64,000 bases of DNA, taken from assembly GCA_026196045.1 (NCBI GenBank), contig JAPHRJ010000056.1:16417-80416 (forward strand), given 5' to 3'. The stretch's first letter is position 1. Each line of letters opens with the position of its first letter. Shown piece by piece: positions 10,152 to 18,869 of this stretch. The notes under the pieces are model-generated. The model did not search any database, was not told the origin of the DNA, and worked only from the letters and a program-made list of their open reading frames with translations. This DNA is from Gammaproteobacteria bacterium. GTDB lineage: Bacteria > Pseudomonadota > Gammaproteobacteria > UBA6429 > Thiohalophilaceae. Made by a program: the position numbers and the translations under genes.

Positions 10152-10584
10152 AACACTCTCCTTTTACTCCTTTTATTACATCTATCTAACAACATATCGC
10201 ACACATTATGCTGTGCGTCGCTAATCATACCCCAGTTCCAAAATAATGTAACCGTCCATATGGGCTCGTTTACCTGCCAGAAAAACCCTTTTTTACAAAG
10301 CCTGAACTATGCACATGTTATGTGCATTAAAAGCAGAGTTTGCACAATTTTTTAGCCAATTCAGCTTAATTAATACCACGATGCGCCAAAAAAGTTCGTT
10401 AACTTTTTGTAATTGTGGCCGAAATAGTAACTGTAAATAAATGTTTCAGATTCAAACTCCTCTGAATTCATACTAACAAACAACTTAATGGGAAGTTTGA
10501 CAATCCAGTAATAACTGTCAATCTTAAGTAAATTCTAAAAAACCAGAAGACTCATAACTTTTGGCCACCGCAAGGAATAGTGAT
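10152..10584. other. Intergenic region upstream of gnd-zwf
   Basis: A 433-bp AT-rich interval between two divergent genes, containing the promoters for the SAP gene and for gnd-zwf. An AAAAAGTT / AACTTTTT inverted repeat with a 4-nt centre lies at 10389-10408, and a TTGACA / TGTCAA inverted repeat at 10497-10521 (listed separately). The Leu-rich open frame across 10140-10355 looks non-coding. No RNA gene recognised. Confidence 0.6.
10497..10521 (+). promoter_or_regulatory. TTGACA-N13-TGTCAA dyad upstream of gnd
   Basis: TTGACA (10497-10502) is mirrored by TGTCAA (10516-10521). The left half could double as a -35 box, but the -10 at 17 bp spacing is poor. The dyad may be an operator for gnd-zwf; it does not resemble the HexR consensus I know. 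Confidence 0.3.
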
Positions 10585-11499
10585 ATGCAAATTGCAGTTA
10601 TTGGATTAGGAAAAATGGGCGCCAATATGGCCCGTCGACTCTGCCGACATGGGCACGACGTTATTGGCTATAACCGTTCCGCAGACATCACCCAGCAGCT
10701 AGCCAAAGAAGAAGGCCTGACCCCGGCAAAAGATTTAAAAGATGTTATCAGCTTGTTAAAAGGCCCACGTTTAATCTGGCTGATGCTCCCCAGCGGTGAT
10801 GTTACCGAATCGGTATTTCAGGAATTTCTTACCTTACTGGATAAAGGCGATGTCATCGTCGATGGCGGAAATGCCAACTACCATGAGAGCCAACGACGAG
10901 CCGAACAGGCCGTCGCAAAGCAAATCGGTTTTGTTGATGCCGGTACGTCTGGAGGAGTATGGGGACTGGATAATGGCTACTGCATGATGGTGGGTGGTGA
11001 CAAATCTCATGTGAGCCTGGTTGAGCCTGTATTAAAATCGCTGGCTCCCGCAGAAGATCGAGGCTGGGCACATGTGGGGCCTGCTGGTTCCGGACACTTT
11101 ACCAAGATGATACATAATGGTATCGAATACGGGATGATGCAGGCCATGGCAGAAGGTTTTGCGCTGCTTGAAGGTAAGAAGGAGTTCAATCTCGACCTTG
11201 CCGAAATTTCTGAAATATGGCGCCATGGTTCAGTCGTACGAAGCTGGTTATTAGATCTTAGTGCTGAATTTCTTAAGCACGATCAAACACTGGAAAATAG
11301 CAGTGCCTATGTTGCTGACTCAGGCGAAGGCCGCTGGACACTGGAAGAAAGTATTAGCCAGGGTATACCAGCCCCAGTCATGGCTCTGGCATTAACCATG
11401 CGTTTTGCCAGTCAGAACCCTGAAGGCTATGGCAACCGCATGTTATCGATGATGCGTAACGCTTTTGGTGGCCACAACATACAAAACAAGGATAGTTAA
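10585..11499 (+). CDS. gnd: 6-phosphogluconate dehydrogenase, decarboxylating (short form)
   Basis: Oxidises 6-phosphogluconate to ribulose-5-phosphate and CO2 with NAD(P)+. From the ATG at 10585 (AAGGA 8 bases upstream) it has 304 residues, the length of the short YqeC/GndA-like class rather than the roughly 470-residue E. coli enzyme. The Rossmann motif GLGKMGANM is at residues 7-15, VDGGNANY lies near residue 93, and the catalytic segment [16 protein letters not shown] near 170-187. The upstream in-frame TTG would add eight residues before MQIAVIGLG and is unlikely. It is followed by zwf after one base, so the two oxidative pentose-phosphate steps are co-transcribed. Confidence 0.93.
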   Translation: MQIAVIGLGKMGANMARRLCRHGHDVIGYNRSADITQQLAKEEGLTPAKDLKDVISLLKGPRLIWLMLPSGDVTESVFQEFLTLLDKGDVIVDGGNANYHESQRRAEQAVAKQIGFVDAGTSGGVWGLDNGYCMMVGGDKSHVSLVEPVLKSLAPAEDRGWAHVGPAGSGHFTKMIHNGIEYGMMQAMAEGFALLEGKKEFNLDLAEISEIWRHGSVVRSWLLDLSAEFLKHDQTLENSSAYVADSGEGRWTLEESISQGIPAPVMALALTMRFASQNPEGYGNRMLSMMRNAFGGHNIQNKDS

Positions 11500-11500
11500 A

Positions 11501-12973
11501 ATGAACGAAGCCTGCACCTTTGTTATTTTTGGCGCGACCGGAAATCTTGCTCGGATCAAGCTGCTACCCGCACTTTACCACCTGGAAGAAGCTGGACGCC
11601 TGTCAGAAAACACCGCCATTCTTGGTTTTAGCCGCAAGGAGCTTGGACAGGATGAATGGCGTAATCTCATGGATGAACATCTCTCAAGCAAGGCTCGAGG
11701 TGGTATTAAACCGGATGTACTTGATCGCCTACATAAACGCATGCATATGCATGCGGGTGAAATGACGGATGCAGAAAGTCTGCGCAAACTGAAAGATCGA
11801 ATTTATTCCGATAGTAATCTGCCCAATAATCTAATTCTTTATATGGCCATCCCCCCTTCATTTTATAGCCGAGTTAGTCAGGCAATGGCCGATGCTGAAT
11901 TGAATAATGAGGATCATGGCTGGAAACGTGTCGTTATCGAAAAGCCTTTTGGCTATGACATTGAAAGTGCAATTCAACTCAATGACAGCCTGCATAAACA
12001 CTTTAAAGAAAATCAGCTTTTCCGTATTGATCATTATCTGGGTAAAAGCATGGTGCAAAACGTTCTGGTTTTTCGTTTTGCCAACCTGATGCTTGAACCT
12101 TTATGGAACCGAAACTACATCGATCATGTTCAGATCACCCATTCAGAGTCACAGGGTATCGCCGGACGAGCAGGCTTTTATGATGGCGCGGGTGCATTAC
12201 GTGATATGTTACAAAGTCATTTACTACAGATGATGACACTGGTTGCGATGGAACCTCCTGCTAACATGGATGCAGAATCTCTTCGTGATGAAAAAGTAAA
12301 AGTCCTTAAATCACTACGTCCTATTTCACGTCGAGCGGTAAATGCTCATGCCTTTCGTGCGCAATATACAAAAGGTGAAATTGATGGTGAACAGGTACCT
12401 TCCTATCTTGAAGAAGACGATATTCCTGAAAGTAGTACCACTGAAACCTATGCAGCACTGAAACTATATATCGATAACTGGCGCTGGCGTGGCGTGCCCT
12501 TTTATTTGCGCACGGGCAAGCGTATGGCAAAAAATAGTTCGGTCATCAGTATTCGGTTTAAACACCCACCACAACAGCTATTCCGCAAAACCCAGATTGA
12601 ACAAATCAAGCCTAACTGGTTACTACTGGGAATTCAGCCACAGGAATGTGTGCGCCTTGAAATGCAGGTTAAAGAACCGGGACTGGAAATGCGTACCCAT
12701 ACGACTACACTGGATGCCAGCTCCTGTTCTGTTTCAAACTTACAACTAGATGCGTATGAAGGCCTGTTACTTGATGTTATCGAAAATGATCGCTCATTAT
12801 TCCTACGCTATGATGAAGTGAGCTGGGCCTGGGAAGCCGTTGATCCAGTATTAAAAGCCTGGGACAGTGAATGTGATTTTATTCATACTTATCCAGCGGG
12901 AAGCTGGGGACCCGACGGTGTACAGAAGCTGTTTGATCAGGAAGATCATTACTGGCGCAATTCGCTGGACTAA
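11501..12973 (+). CDS. zwf: Glucose-6-phosphate 1-dehydrogenase
   Basis: First step of the oxidative pentose-phosphate or Entner-Doudoroff route. With the ATG at 11501, one base after the gnd stop and with AAGGA at 11488-11492 as ribosome-binding site, the protein has 490 residues, matching E. coli Zwf (491). The dinucleotide motif reads [17 protein letters not shown] (residues about 8-24); GNLA in place of the commoner GDLA is a mild variant. The active-site RIDHYLGK is near residue 174. A GTG start 12 codons upstream would overlap gnd and was rejected. Confidence 0.97.
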   Translation: MNEACTFVIFGATGNLARIKLLPALYHLEEAGRLSENTAILGFSRKELGQDEWRNLMDEHLSSKARGGIKPDVLDRLHKRMHMHAGEMTDAESLRKLKDRIYSDSNLPNNLILYMAIPPSFYSRVSQAMADAELNNEDHGWKRVVIEKPFGYDIESAIQLNDSLHKHFKENQLFRIDHYLGKSMVQNVLVFRFANLMLEPLWNRNYIDHVQITHSESQGIAGRAGFYDGAGALRDMLQSHLLQMMTLVAMEPPANMDAESLRDEKVKVLKSLRPISRRAVNAHAFRAQYTKGEIDGEQVPSYLEEDDIPESSTTETYAALKLYIDNWRWRGVPFYLRTGKRMAKNSSVISIRFKHPPQQLFRKTQIEQIKPNWLLLGIQPQECVRLEMQVKEPGLEMRTHTTTLDASSCSVSNLQLDAYEGLLLDVIENDRSLFLRYDEVSWAWEAVDPVLKAWDSECDFIHTYPAGSWGPDGVQKLFDQEDHYWRNSLD

Positions 12974-12977
12974 ATAA

Positions 12978-13128
12978 ATGTTCCTAAAAGGTGACCAGTT
13001 TAGACCGTTCGCCCTGAGCTTGTCGAAGGGTGAATACAAGTTAATATAGATATTTTACGCATCCCCTTCATGGTTCGACAAGCTCACCACGAACGGGTGG
13101 TTTGAAGGCGGTTAGTCATTAGGAACAT
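12978..13128. repeat. 151-bp nested inverted repeat (REPIN/MITE-like)
   Basis: Outer arms ATGTTCCTAA (12978-12987) and TTAGGAACAT (13119-13128) are perfect 10-bp inverted repeats. Inside, two imperfect copies of a palindromic unit (13005-13034 and 13068-13097) share the core GAGCTTGTCGAA in opposite orientation, separated by about 33 bp. The core is familiar to me as a recurring proteobacterial intergenic repeat. It fills the gap between convergent zwf and glk, where a transcript-ending hairpin would be useful. No transposase nearby. Confidence 0.75.
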
Positions 13129-13173
13129 ATATTTATTTTTTTCTCAACAGCATATTATATGTGATATTATATC

Positions 13174-14160
13174 TTACTGGTTTAACAACACGTATTGCAG
13201 GGCTCCCAGTAAACCTACATGTTCGTTCAGAACCACTTTAACTGGAATATCCCTTACTAGATTAGCCATCTTGCCTTTCTGATTGAAGGCCGTGAGAAAG
13301 GAACCTTCAGAAAATTTACTAATAATTTTTGGTGCAATACCGCCCGCAATATAAACACCACCTGTAGCAAGATAGCTCAGTGCAACATTCCCTGCCTGAG
13401 CACCATAAATTTTGATAAAACAGTCCAGTGTTTGAACCGCTAATTCATCCTTTCCTGACAAAGCATATTCTGTAATTAATGCAGGCAGGTCTTCATTCTC
13501 AAGGCGTTCTGTAAATTCACGCGATGGTGATATCTTTTTACTATCGCGTAAAAACGTATAGATATTTATCAGGCCCGGTCCAGATAGCACCATTTCATAA
13601 CTAACATGTGTATGGTTTAATTTTAGATATTGTAATAATTCCATCTGTAATTCATCGGCTGGCGAAAAATCTACATGTCCGCCTTCTGTTGGCAAGGGAA
13701 CATAATGTGACTCCCGCCAGGTCAGCAGTGTTTCACCTAAGCCTGTGCCAGCACCAATCAACGCCATATGTCCATGCTGTACTGGCTTGCCATGCTGTAG
13801 AGTGACAATATCATTCTCTTCAAGTGCTGAGATGCCATAGCCAATCGCCTGAAAATCATTAATCAGAAAAATCTGGGGTATTTGCAACTCCATTTTCAAT
13901 TCTTCGGCATTTAAGTCCCAGGGCAGGTTTGTCACACTCGCACTAGACCCTTTTACGGGGCCAGCGACTGCAAAACAGGCCGCATCAATAGTTATATTTG
14001 ACTCTGTTTGTTCAATGAAATGTTTAACTATCGTAGCCAGGTTTTTATAATTCTGACTGGGATAGGATATACGTGCATGATAGTCAATTTTTCTGTCTAC
14101 AGTTTCAACCAATTGCAAACGTGTATTGGTACCACCGATATCACCTATTAATATCCACAT
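13174..14160 (-). CDS. glk: Glucokinase
   Basis: Phosphorylates glucose to glucose-6-phosphate with ATP. With the ATG at 14158-14160 it has 328 residues, close to E. coli Glk (321). Phosphate-1 motif GDIGGTNTRL is at residues 6-15, FLINDFQAIGYG carries the catalytic aspartate near residue 100, and GAGTGLGETLL is the adenosine-site loop. The frame extends 24 codons upstream into pgl but without a glucokinase-like sequence. It starts 1 bp after the pgl stop, so pgl-glk is an operon feeding Zwf and Gnd, encoded convergently on the other strand. Glucose from MalQ is a plausible internal substrate. Confidence 0.96.
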   Translation of the reverse strand: MWILIGDIGGTNTRLQLVETVDRKIDYHARISYPSQNYKNLATIVKHFIEQTESNITIDAACFAVAGPVKGSSASVTNLPWDLNAEELKMELQIPQIFLINDFQAIGYGISALEENDIVTLQHGKPVQHGHMALIGAGTGLGETLLTWRESHYVPLPTEGGHVDFSPADELQMELLQYLKLNHTHVSYEMVLSGPGLINIYTFLRDSKKISPSREFTERLENEDLPALITEYALSGKDELAVQTLDCFIKIYGAQAGNVALSYLATGGVYIAGGIAPKIISKFSEGSFLTAFNQKGKMANLVRDIPVKVVLNEHVGLLGALQYVLLNQ

Positions 14161-14161
14161 A

Positions 14162-14935
14162 TCAGTTCCCTGCCTCGATCTCAGCAACCGCGGCTTTATC
14201 CGTATACCAGTTAGCTGATTCCAGAAAGGCAATTCGACTCATGGGCAAATCTTTGACTGAACGTTCTTTGTTAAATATCTTCTTCAATACAGGTGCCTTA
14301 TTATCACCACAGGCCATAATCAATAAATCATCACAAGTTTCAAGCACAGGGTAAGTCAGGCTGATTCGCCAACTATCCAGTTTCTCCACATACACTTTAG
14401 CAACAGCCTTCTTTTCTTCATTAAGAATGTCCGTATGGGGAAATAATGAAGCGGTATGGCCATCATCCCCCATACCCAGCATGATCAAATCAAACTTTGG
14501 TAAACCAGAGTCTGTCACGTCTAAATACCTGTGTAAGTTTTCTGTATATTTCTGTACATAGTTTTCAATATCATTCTCTGAAAAACTATCGCCAACCACC
14601 ATAGGAAAAACCTGCTCTGCAGGAACAGGGATATGATCAATCAATGCTTCTTTCGCCATAAGATAATTACTATCTTTATGATCAACCGGCACCATTCGTT
14701 CATCCCCCCAAAACAGATATACCTTAGACCAGTCAATCTGACCGGCATACTTATCTTCAGCCAGCATTTGATATAACGGTTTTGGGGTTGAGCCGCCGGT
14801 CAGGGCAACGCAAAATTTTCCTTTTTGCTTTATCGCCTGTGTCGCAGCCGCTACCCAGTAATTGGCCGCTTCAACAAGTAACGTCGATTGATCAGAAAAA
14901 ATATTTAAGTGAGGTGGTACTGAAGACACTGGCAT
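14162..14935 (-). CDS. pgl: 6-phosphogluconolactonase (DevB/SOL type)
   Basis: Hydrolyses 6-phosphogluconolactone between the Zwf and Gnd steps. Family motifs: ALTGGSTPKPLYQML near residue 45, VYLFWGDERMVP near 75, and MLGMGDDGHTASLFPHT near 150. Length 257 residues fits the DevB class. The best Shine-Dalgarno (AGGGAG) abuts the ATG at 14935 too closely; the GTG two codons in (14929) has a 6-base spacing and may be the true start. A perfect 20-bp palindrome 29 bp upstream may regulate the pgl-glk unit. Confidence 0.94.
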   Translation of the reverse strand: MPVSSVPPHLNIFSDQSTLLVEAANYWVAAATQAIKQKGKFCVALTGGSTPKPLYQMLAEDKYAGQIDWSKVYLFWGDERMVPVDHKDSNYLMAKEALIDHIPVPAEQVFPMVVGDSFSENDIENYVQKYTENLHRYLDVTDSGLPKFDLIMLGMGDDGHTASLFPHTDILNEEKKAVAKVYVEKLDSWRISLTYPVLETCDDLLIMACGDNKAPVLKKIFNKERSVKDLPMSRIAFLESANWYTDKAAVAEIEAGN

Positions 14936-14963
14936 CTCCCTGATAAGTTATTGACTCCCATGC

Positions 14964-14983
14964 TATCAAACCCTGGTTTGATA
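14964..14983. promoter_or_regulatory. Perfect 9-2-9 palindrome upstream of pgl-glk
   Basis: TATCAAACC-CT-GGTTTGATA is a perfect inverted repeat with a 2-bp centre, ending 29 bp before the pgl start. A TTGACA on the minus strand (14996-15001) lies just upstream. The compact shape suits a dimeric repressor operator; no T-run follows, so a terminator is unlikely. The cognate regulator is unknown. Confidence 0.5.
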
Positions 14984-15019
14984 ACTAAGCACTTTTGTCA
15001 AAAGAATAATCGGCTACAG

Positions 15020-15035
15020 AAAAAAAGGGGGGGGG
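15020..15035. repeat. A7G9 homopolymer tract
   Basis: Seven A (15020-15026) followed by nine G (15027-15035) in the gap between the Irr-like gene and pgl, about 90 bp upstream of pgl. Such tracts are slippage-prone; whether the length is real or an assembly estimate cannot be told. Confidence 0.6.
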
Positions 15036-15127
15036 CTAGCTATGATAAAGAATGAGGATGCGATGACAGATTAATGTCCAGCCTTTAAATGAATTTATAA
15101 ATTCACATAATAAAAGGTGTATGCTGA

Positions 15128-15568
15128 CTAGTTGCTTTTATTTTTGATGCGGAAAATAATATCCACACTTTCAGCAACTGTACCATCAGGTAAGTTCGGC
15201 AGATTGTCCACGACCATATTGCTGTCGGCAGGTACATCAAACAATTTACCAGTATCGACATTATAAAAGTGATGGTGGTCACTGGTGTTGGAATCATAGA
15301 AAATCTTGGTCGGATCGACAATTAATTCACGTACCAGACCTTTTTGGGCAAATAAACCCAGCGTATTGTAAATCGTTGCCTTGGAGGCCTTTGGACGTTC
15401 TTCATTGAGCCGGGACAGTACTTGCTCTGCCGATAAATGTTGTGGGCGTGCAAACAGGATCTGGGCAATTTCCAGTCGCTGTTTTGTGGGCGTAATACCG
15501 TGTTCTAACAAAAGGCCACGTACGTCTGTTCGGGTCAAGCCCGTAGTCATCATGCTGAGATTTTCCAT
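15128..15568 (-). CDS. Fur-family regulator, Irr-like, cysteine-free
   Basis: A 146-residue Fur-fold repressor with winged helix (ITPTKQRLEIAQILF, then ASKATIYNTLGLF) and a dimerisation domain containing SDHHHFYNVDTGKLFDV. The HHH segment and the C-terminal DIIFRIKNK end match the Irr branch (iron/heme-responsive regulator) better than Fur, Zur or PerR. The protein contains no cysteine at all, so the structural CxxC zinc sites of Fur/Zur are absent. Start: the ATG at 15568 would be almost leaderless relative to the candidate promoter at 15576-15605, and Met6 (15553) has a GGAAAA site; either is possible. Targets are not evident; iron or peroxide response is inferred. Confidence 0.85.
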   Translation of the reverse strand: MENLSMMTTGLTRTDVRGLLLEHGITPTKQRLEIAQILFARPQHLSAEQVLSRLNEERPKASKATIYNTLGLFAQKGLVRELIVDPTKIFYDSNTSDHHHFYNVDTGKLFDVPADSNMVVDNLPNLPDGTVAESVDIIFRIKNKSN

Positions 15569-15575
15569 AGGCCTG

Positions 15576-15605
15576 AGTATAGCGCAGGTTTTTTGAATTT
15601 GTCTA
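15576..15605 (-). promoter_or_regulatory. Candidate promoter of the Irr-like gene
   Basis: On the minus strand TAGACA (15600-15605) and TATACT (15576-15581) are spaced 18 bp. A TTTAGAA (15607-15613), which resembles one half of the iron-control element bound by Irr, touches the -35 box and suggests autoregulation. Confidence 0.4.
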
Positions 15606-15637
15606 TTTCTAAACTACAGTCGAAATTATTATTCAAG

Positions 15638-16726
15638 CTATTGATTAATCAAAATTTTGTACACCTGAGGGTCAATAACAGGATTTCGCATTAACATGAT
15701 ATCCGTCAATAAATGTGCAGATGCCAGGCCCAGAACGACACCATTTCTAAAATGCCCTGAATTCACATACAGGTTCTTTACTAATGGATGTTCACCAATA
15801 TATGGGATCCCAGTCGGTGATCCTGGCCGCAGTCCTGCCCAGTGATGTTCAACTTCATAATTGGCCAACGCCGGCACCAGCCGTTGAGCTTCTTGCTGTA
15901 ATTCTTCCCGTGCTTGCTCCGTCGTCGATTTATCAAACCCCGTTTCCTCCAGGGTGCTGCCGATCAAAACCCGGCCATCACGCCTGGGAATAAGATAGCG
16001 ATCTCGACTGAGTAAAATACGAGATACCACGCCGGGTTTGGCTCGATACAGCAGCATTTGCCCTCGAACGGGACGCACGGGTAAGGTGACTCCCGTTTCA
16101 GCCAGTAAATTTGAACTCCAGGCCCCACCAGCCACGATCACTGTATTAGCAGTTAATGTTTCTCCTTCGAGCATCACACCGTCTATCTGGCCTTTTTTGA
16201 TTGACAGTTTTTTGACGGACGTATTTTCAAGGATGTTAACCCCCTGTTTTAAAAGGCTCTCCTTTATTGCTTTTATAAATCTCGGATTACGCACATGCCC
16301 CACATCCGGCATCCAGATGGCCGAGTCAGGCACCTCTCCCAGTTCTGGAGCCAACTCCTGAATCTGGACCGGGGTAATTTCAGATACATTTCGCCCAAAG
16401 CGTAGTCCCCAATCTACTGCGGCCTGATTATTATCTGCATGCAGGATCATGAGTCCATTTTGTTCCAGTTCCGGATCGAGTCCTGTCTCCTTATATATAG
16501 AACTGATTAAATTGGGATAAACGGCCTGTCCCCAATTTGCCAAAGCCGTCACGGCCTCGTCATATCGCCAGGGATATAAGGGAGAAAGAATTCCCCCTCC
16601 CGCCCAGGATGACTCCTGCCCACATTGGCCCTGTTCAACGATGGTGACAGATAGCCTCGCGGCACACAGTTCTCGGGCGGTTAACATTCCTATCAATCCC
16701 CCACCGATGACCAGACAATCCCGCAT
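15638..16726 (-). CDS. thiO: Glycine oxidase (FAD-dependent, thiamine pathway)
   Basis: Oxidises glycine to iminoglycine for the thiazole ring of thiamine. The 362-residue protein begins with the FAD dinucleotide-binding motif VIGGGLIGMLTARELC (residues 5-20), followed by SSWAGGGILSPLYPW near residue 40, a DAO-family hallmark, and ends with the second FAD-contact region GHFRNGVVLGLASAHLL near 330. Length fits B. subtilis ThiO (369). Stands alone here with no other thi gene, so assignment over other small DAO-family amine oxidases rests on family resemblance. Confidence 0.85.
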   Translation of the reverse strand: MRDCLVIGGGLIGMLTARELCAARLSVTIVEQGQCGQESSWAGGGILSPLYPWRYDEAVTALANWGQAVYPNLISSIYKETGLDPELEQNGLMILHADNNQAAVDWGLRFGRNVSEITPVQIQELAPELGEVPDSAIWMPDVGHVRNPRFIKAIKESLLKQGVNILENTSVKKLSIKKGQIDGVMLEGETLTANTVIVAGGAWSSNLLAETGVTLPVRPVRGQMLLYRAKPGVVSRILLSRDRYLIPRRDGRVLIGSTLEETGFDKSTTEQAREELQQEAQRLVPALANYEVEHHWAGLRPGSPTGIPYIGEHPLVKNLYVNSGHFRNGVVLGLASAHLLTDIMLMRNPVIDPQVYKILINQ

Positions 16727-16904
16727 TTCGACCTCTTTATGTGTTGAAAACGCCTATTATGCCACTTTTATACGCCAGGCTGGCAGCCACTAAAAATGTT
16801 AATCCATCCACATATTTTCGCTCACTTTGACCGCTTATCCGGTATTTGAAAGGGCTTGTCTGATACAAAATGAACTGAAGTGGGTTTTCAACTATAAATT
16901 CATT

Positions 16905-17537
16905 ATGAAAAAAGAACGCGGACTAACTCTGATCGAACTGATGGTGACGCTGGTGATTTTTATCCTCATCACCTCGCTGGCATTCCCAGGTTTCCAGTTG
17001 TACAAGCAAAACAGTAACCGGGTGACCCAGACTAATGATTTGATCAGCGCACTCAACCTGGCTCGTAGTGAAGCCGTGCAACGAAACCTGAATATTGCAG
17101 TCTGTGCCAGTGTAGATCTGGCGACATGCAGCGAGGTTAATGACTGGACCACAGGCTGGATTATGTTTATCGATGACAACCAGAATGGTGTAGCTGATGC
17201 CACAGATGGCAATGGTCTTATTGATGGTGGCGAAGCAACGCTTCTAACAAGACATGGTCGCTTATCTGGAGCCAATTTAGTCTATACCGATGTAGACAAT
17301 GGCGCTGTTTCTGTCCGGTTTGATTCAGGTGGTATGCCATCAGTTTTTAATGCCGCTGGCGCAGCAACAACCAGCGCAACATTTATGCGTTGCGATGATC
17401 GACGAAACACAGATGCGCTCCCAAACCAGCATGCCCGTGCGGTGCTTTTAACTCGAACTGGCCGAGTCAGAATATCGAATGATAATGATGATAACGGTGT
17501 ACATAATGGGTTAACCGCTGAACTGGCTTGCCCTTAA
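16905..17537 (+). CDS. fimT: Type IV minor pilin, GspH/FimT-like
   Basis: A 210-residue prepilin starting MKKERGLTLIELMVTLVIF: a short basic leader cut after G6 by PilD, leaving an N-methylated residue and the hydrophobic spine helix with Glu5 (LTLIELM). The globular part has C-terminal and internal cysteine pairs (AVCASVDLATC, FMRCDD, ELACP) as in GspH/FimT. Start chosen at ATG 16905; the 26-codon upstream extension would bury the prepilin leader. First gene of the minor-pilin operon, which primes pilus assembly and contributes to DNA uptake or adhesion. Confidence 0.88.
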   Translation: MKKERGLTLIELMVTLVIFILITSLAFPGFQLYKQNSNRVTQTNDLISALNLARSEAVQRNLNIAVCASVDLATCSEVNDWTTGWIMFIDDNQNGVADATDGNGLIDGGEATLLTRHGRLSGANLVYTDVDNGAVSVRFDSGGMPSVFNAAGAATTSATFMRCDDRRNTDALPNQHARAVLLTRTGRVRISNDNDDNGVHNGLTAELACP

Positions 17538-17570
17538 GGTCATAACCCAAATTAATTTTGGTTATTTAAC

Positions 17571-18107
17571 ATGTTTAATATGATTAACACAAAAAAACAA
17601 CAAGGTCTGACACTGGTCGAAGTCATGGTTGCCCTGGTGATTCTGTCAGTGGGGTTGCTGGGGCTGGCCGGTCTGCAAATCAGTGGCATACGCGGTGCCT
17701 CTGGTTCTAATTATCGTGTACAGGCCGTACTCGCTGCTAATGATCTTGCTGACCGCATGCACACCAATGTTTCCTCTGTTGATGATGACAATTCATTTGC
17801 AGCACAGGCAATAACTACGGATGACTGTGCTAACAATGCCCCTGCTGCCGTGGATTGTACTGCCAACAACTGCAGTAATACTCAAATGGCCGCTTTTGAT
17901 CTCAATGATGTTTGCCTTAACGTTGCGAGTACCTTACCTCAACCTGCGACCATCACCACCACCTGTGTTGATAATAATACAGGGGACGGTGATGTCTGTA
18001 CTAATGGCTCCACCCATACAATTAATATCACCTGGAATGAAGTGACTGATACTAGCGTTAATGGTGGTAACCGAGTTCAAACTGTCAACATTGTAGTAAC
18101 GCCATGA
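17571..18107 (+). CDS. pilV: Type IV pilus minor pilin PilV
   Basis: A 178-residue prepilin with leader MFNMINTKKQQG then LTLVEVMVALVILSVGLLGLAGLQISG, the PilV signature in which the spine helix is followed by a short Gly/Leu-rich stretch. The C-terminal half contains several cysteine-bearing segments (TDDCANN, DCTANNCSN, TTCVDN). It follows fimT by 33 bp and overlaps pilW by 4 bp (ATGA). Part of the tip minor-pilin complex. Confidence 0.9.
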   Translation: MFNMINTKKQQGLTLVEVMVALVILSVGLLGLAGLQISGIRGASGSNYRVQAVLAANDLADRMHTNVSSVDDDNSFAAQAITTDDCANNAPAAVDCTANNCSNTQMAAFDLNDVCLNVASTLPQPATITTTCVDNNTGDGDVCTNGSTHTINITWNEVTDTSVNGGNRVQTVNIVVTP

Positions 18108-18838
18108 AAATGAATCACACAATTAACAGGCAACAAGGTCTAACGTTAATTGAGCTAATGGTAGCTCTATTGATCAGCCTGCTTATACTGGCTGGTTTAA
18201 TCACAGTTTATCAATCTAATAACCGAGCCATGCGCACCAGTGATAGTCTGATCCGAATACAGGAAAGTGGACGATTTTCGATGGACTTTATTATTCGTGA
18301 CTTACGCATGGCAGGCTTCCCCGCTATTGATACCAGTCTACATAACCAGGTTGCAGGTACTGATGGCGGTGGCACGGCAAGCGATACCCTGAACATCGTT
18401 AACAATACCGGCACCGACTGTCTCGGTGATGCGGTTGCCGGTGTAGTTACCAATACCTACACGGTTGCAAATACACCCAGACTAAACAGACAGGGCACCC
18501 TTATCCCTGCTCTTTTTTGTAATAATGTTGAGCTGGTTGAAGGTATTGAAAATATGCAAGTGCTGTATGGCATTGACACAGATGCAAAACGGGATGGTGT
18601 TCCAAACCGCTACACAACCGCCAACAATGTGGTAGCCATGGCCGGTGGCTGGGAACGTGTTGTTGCGGTCCGTATTGCCATGCTAGCCACTAGTGTTGAT
18701 GCATTTTTAGCAGGTACCAGTACTCGAACATATCGAATGTTAATCCCAGGAGGCCTGGGAGCTATTAATGACAACATAATGCGCCGTGAATACACAACTA
18801 CTGTGTCATTAGAAAACTATCTGTATGAATACAACTAG
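18104..18838 (+). CDS. pilW: Type IV pilus minor pilin PilW
   Basis: Prepilin of 244 residues: leader MKMNHTINRQQG, spine LTLIELMVALLISLLILAGLITVY, and the PilW-typical SGRFSMDFIIRDLRMAGF near residue 55-72. At the C-terminal end the RMLIPGGLGAINDNIMRREYTTTVSLEN segment matches the PilW beta-region before the pilX start. Somewhat shorter than P. aeruginosa PilW. Start codon overlaps the pilV stop (ATGA), indicating translational coupling. Confidence 0.9.
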   Translation: MKMNHTINRQQGLTLIELMVALLISLLILAGLITVYQSNNRAMRTSDSLIRIQESGRFSMDFIIRDLRMAGFPAIDTSLHNQVAGTDGGGTASDTLNIVNNTGTDCLGDAVAGVVTNTYTVANTPRLNRQGTLIPALFCNNVELVEGIENMQVLYGIDTDAKRDGVPNRYTTANNVVAMAGGWERVVAVRIAMLATSVDAFLAGTSTRTYRMLIPGGLGAINDNIMRREYTTTVSLENYLYEYN

Positions 18839-18869
18839 TCGAATAGTATCTCTATCCAGGAAAGTAGAA

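Noticed and set aside
10140..10355. Leu-rich 71-codon frame in the gnd upstream region
   Set aside because: Low-complexity leader of leucines from a CTT/CTC run, no ribosome site, no family resemblance.
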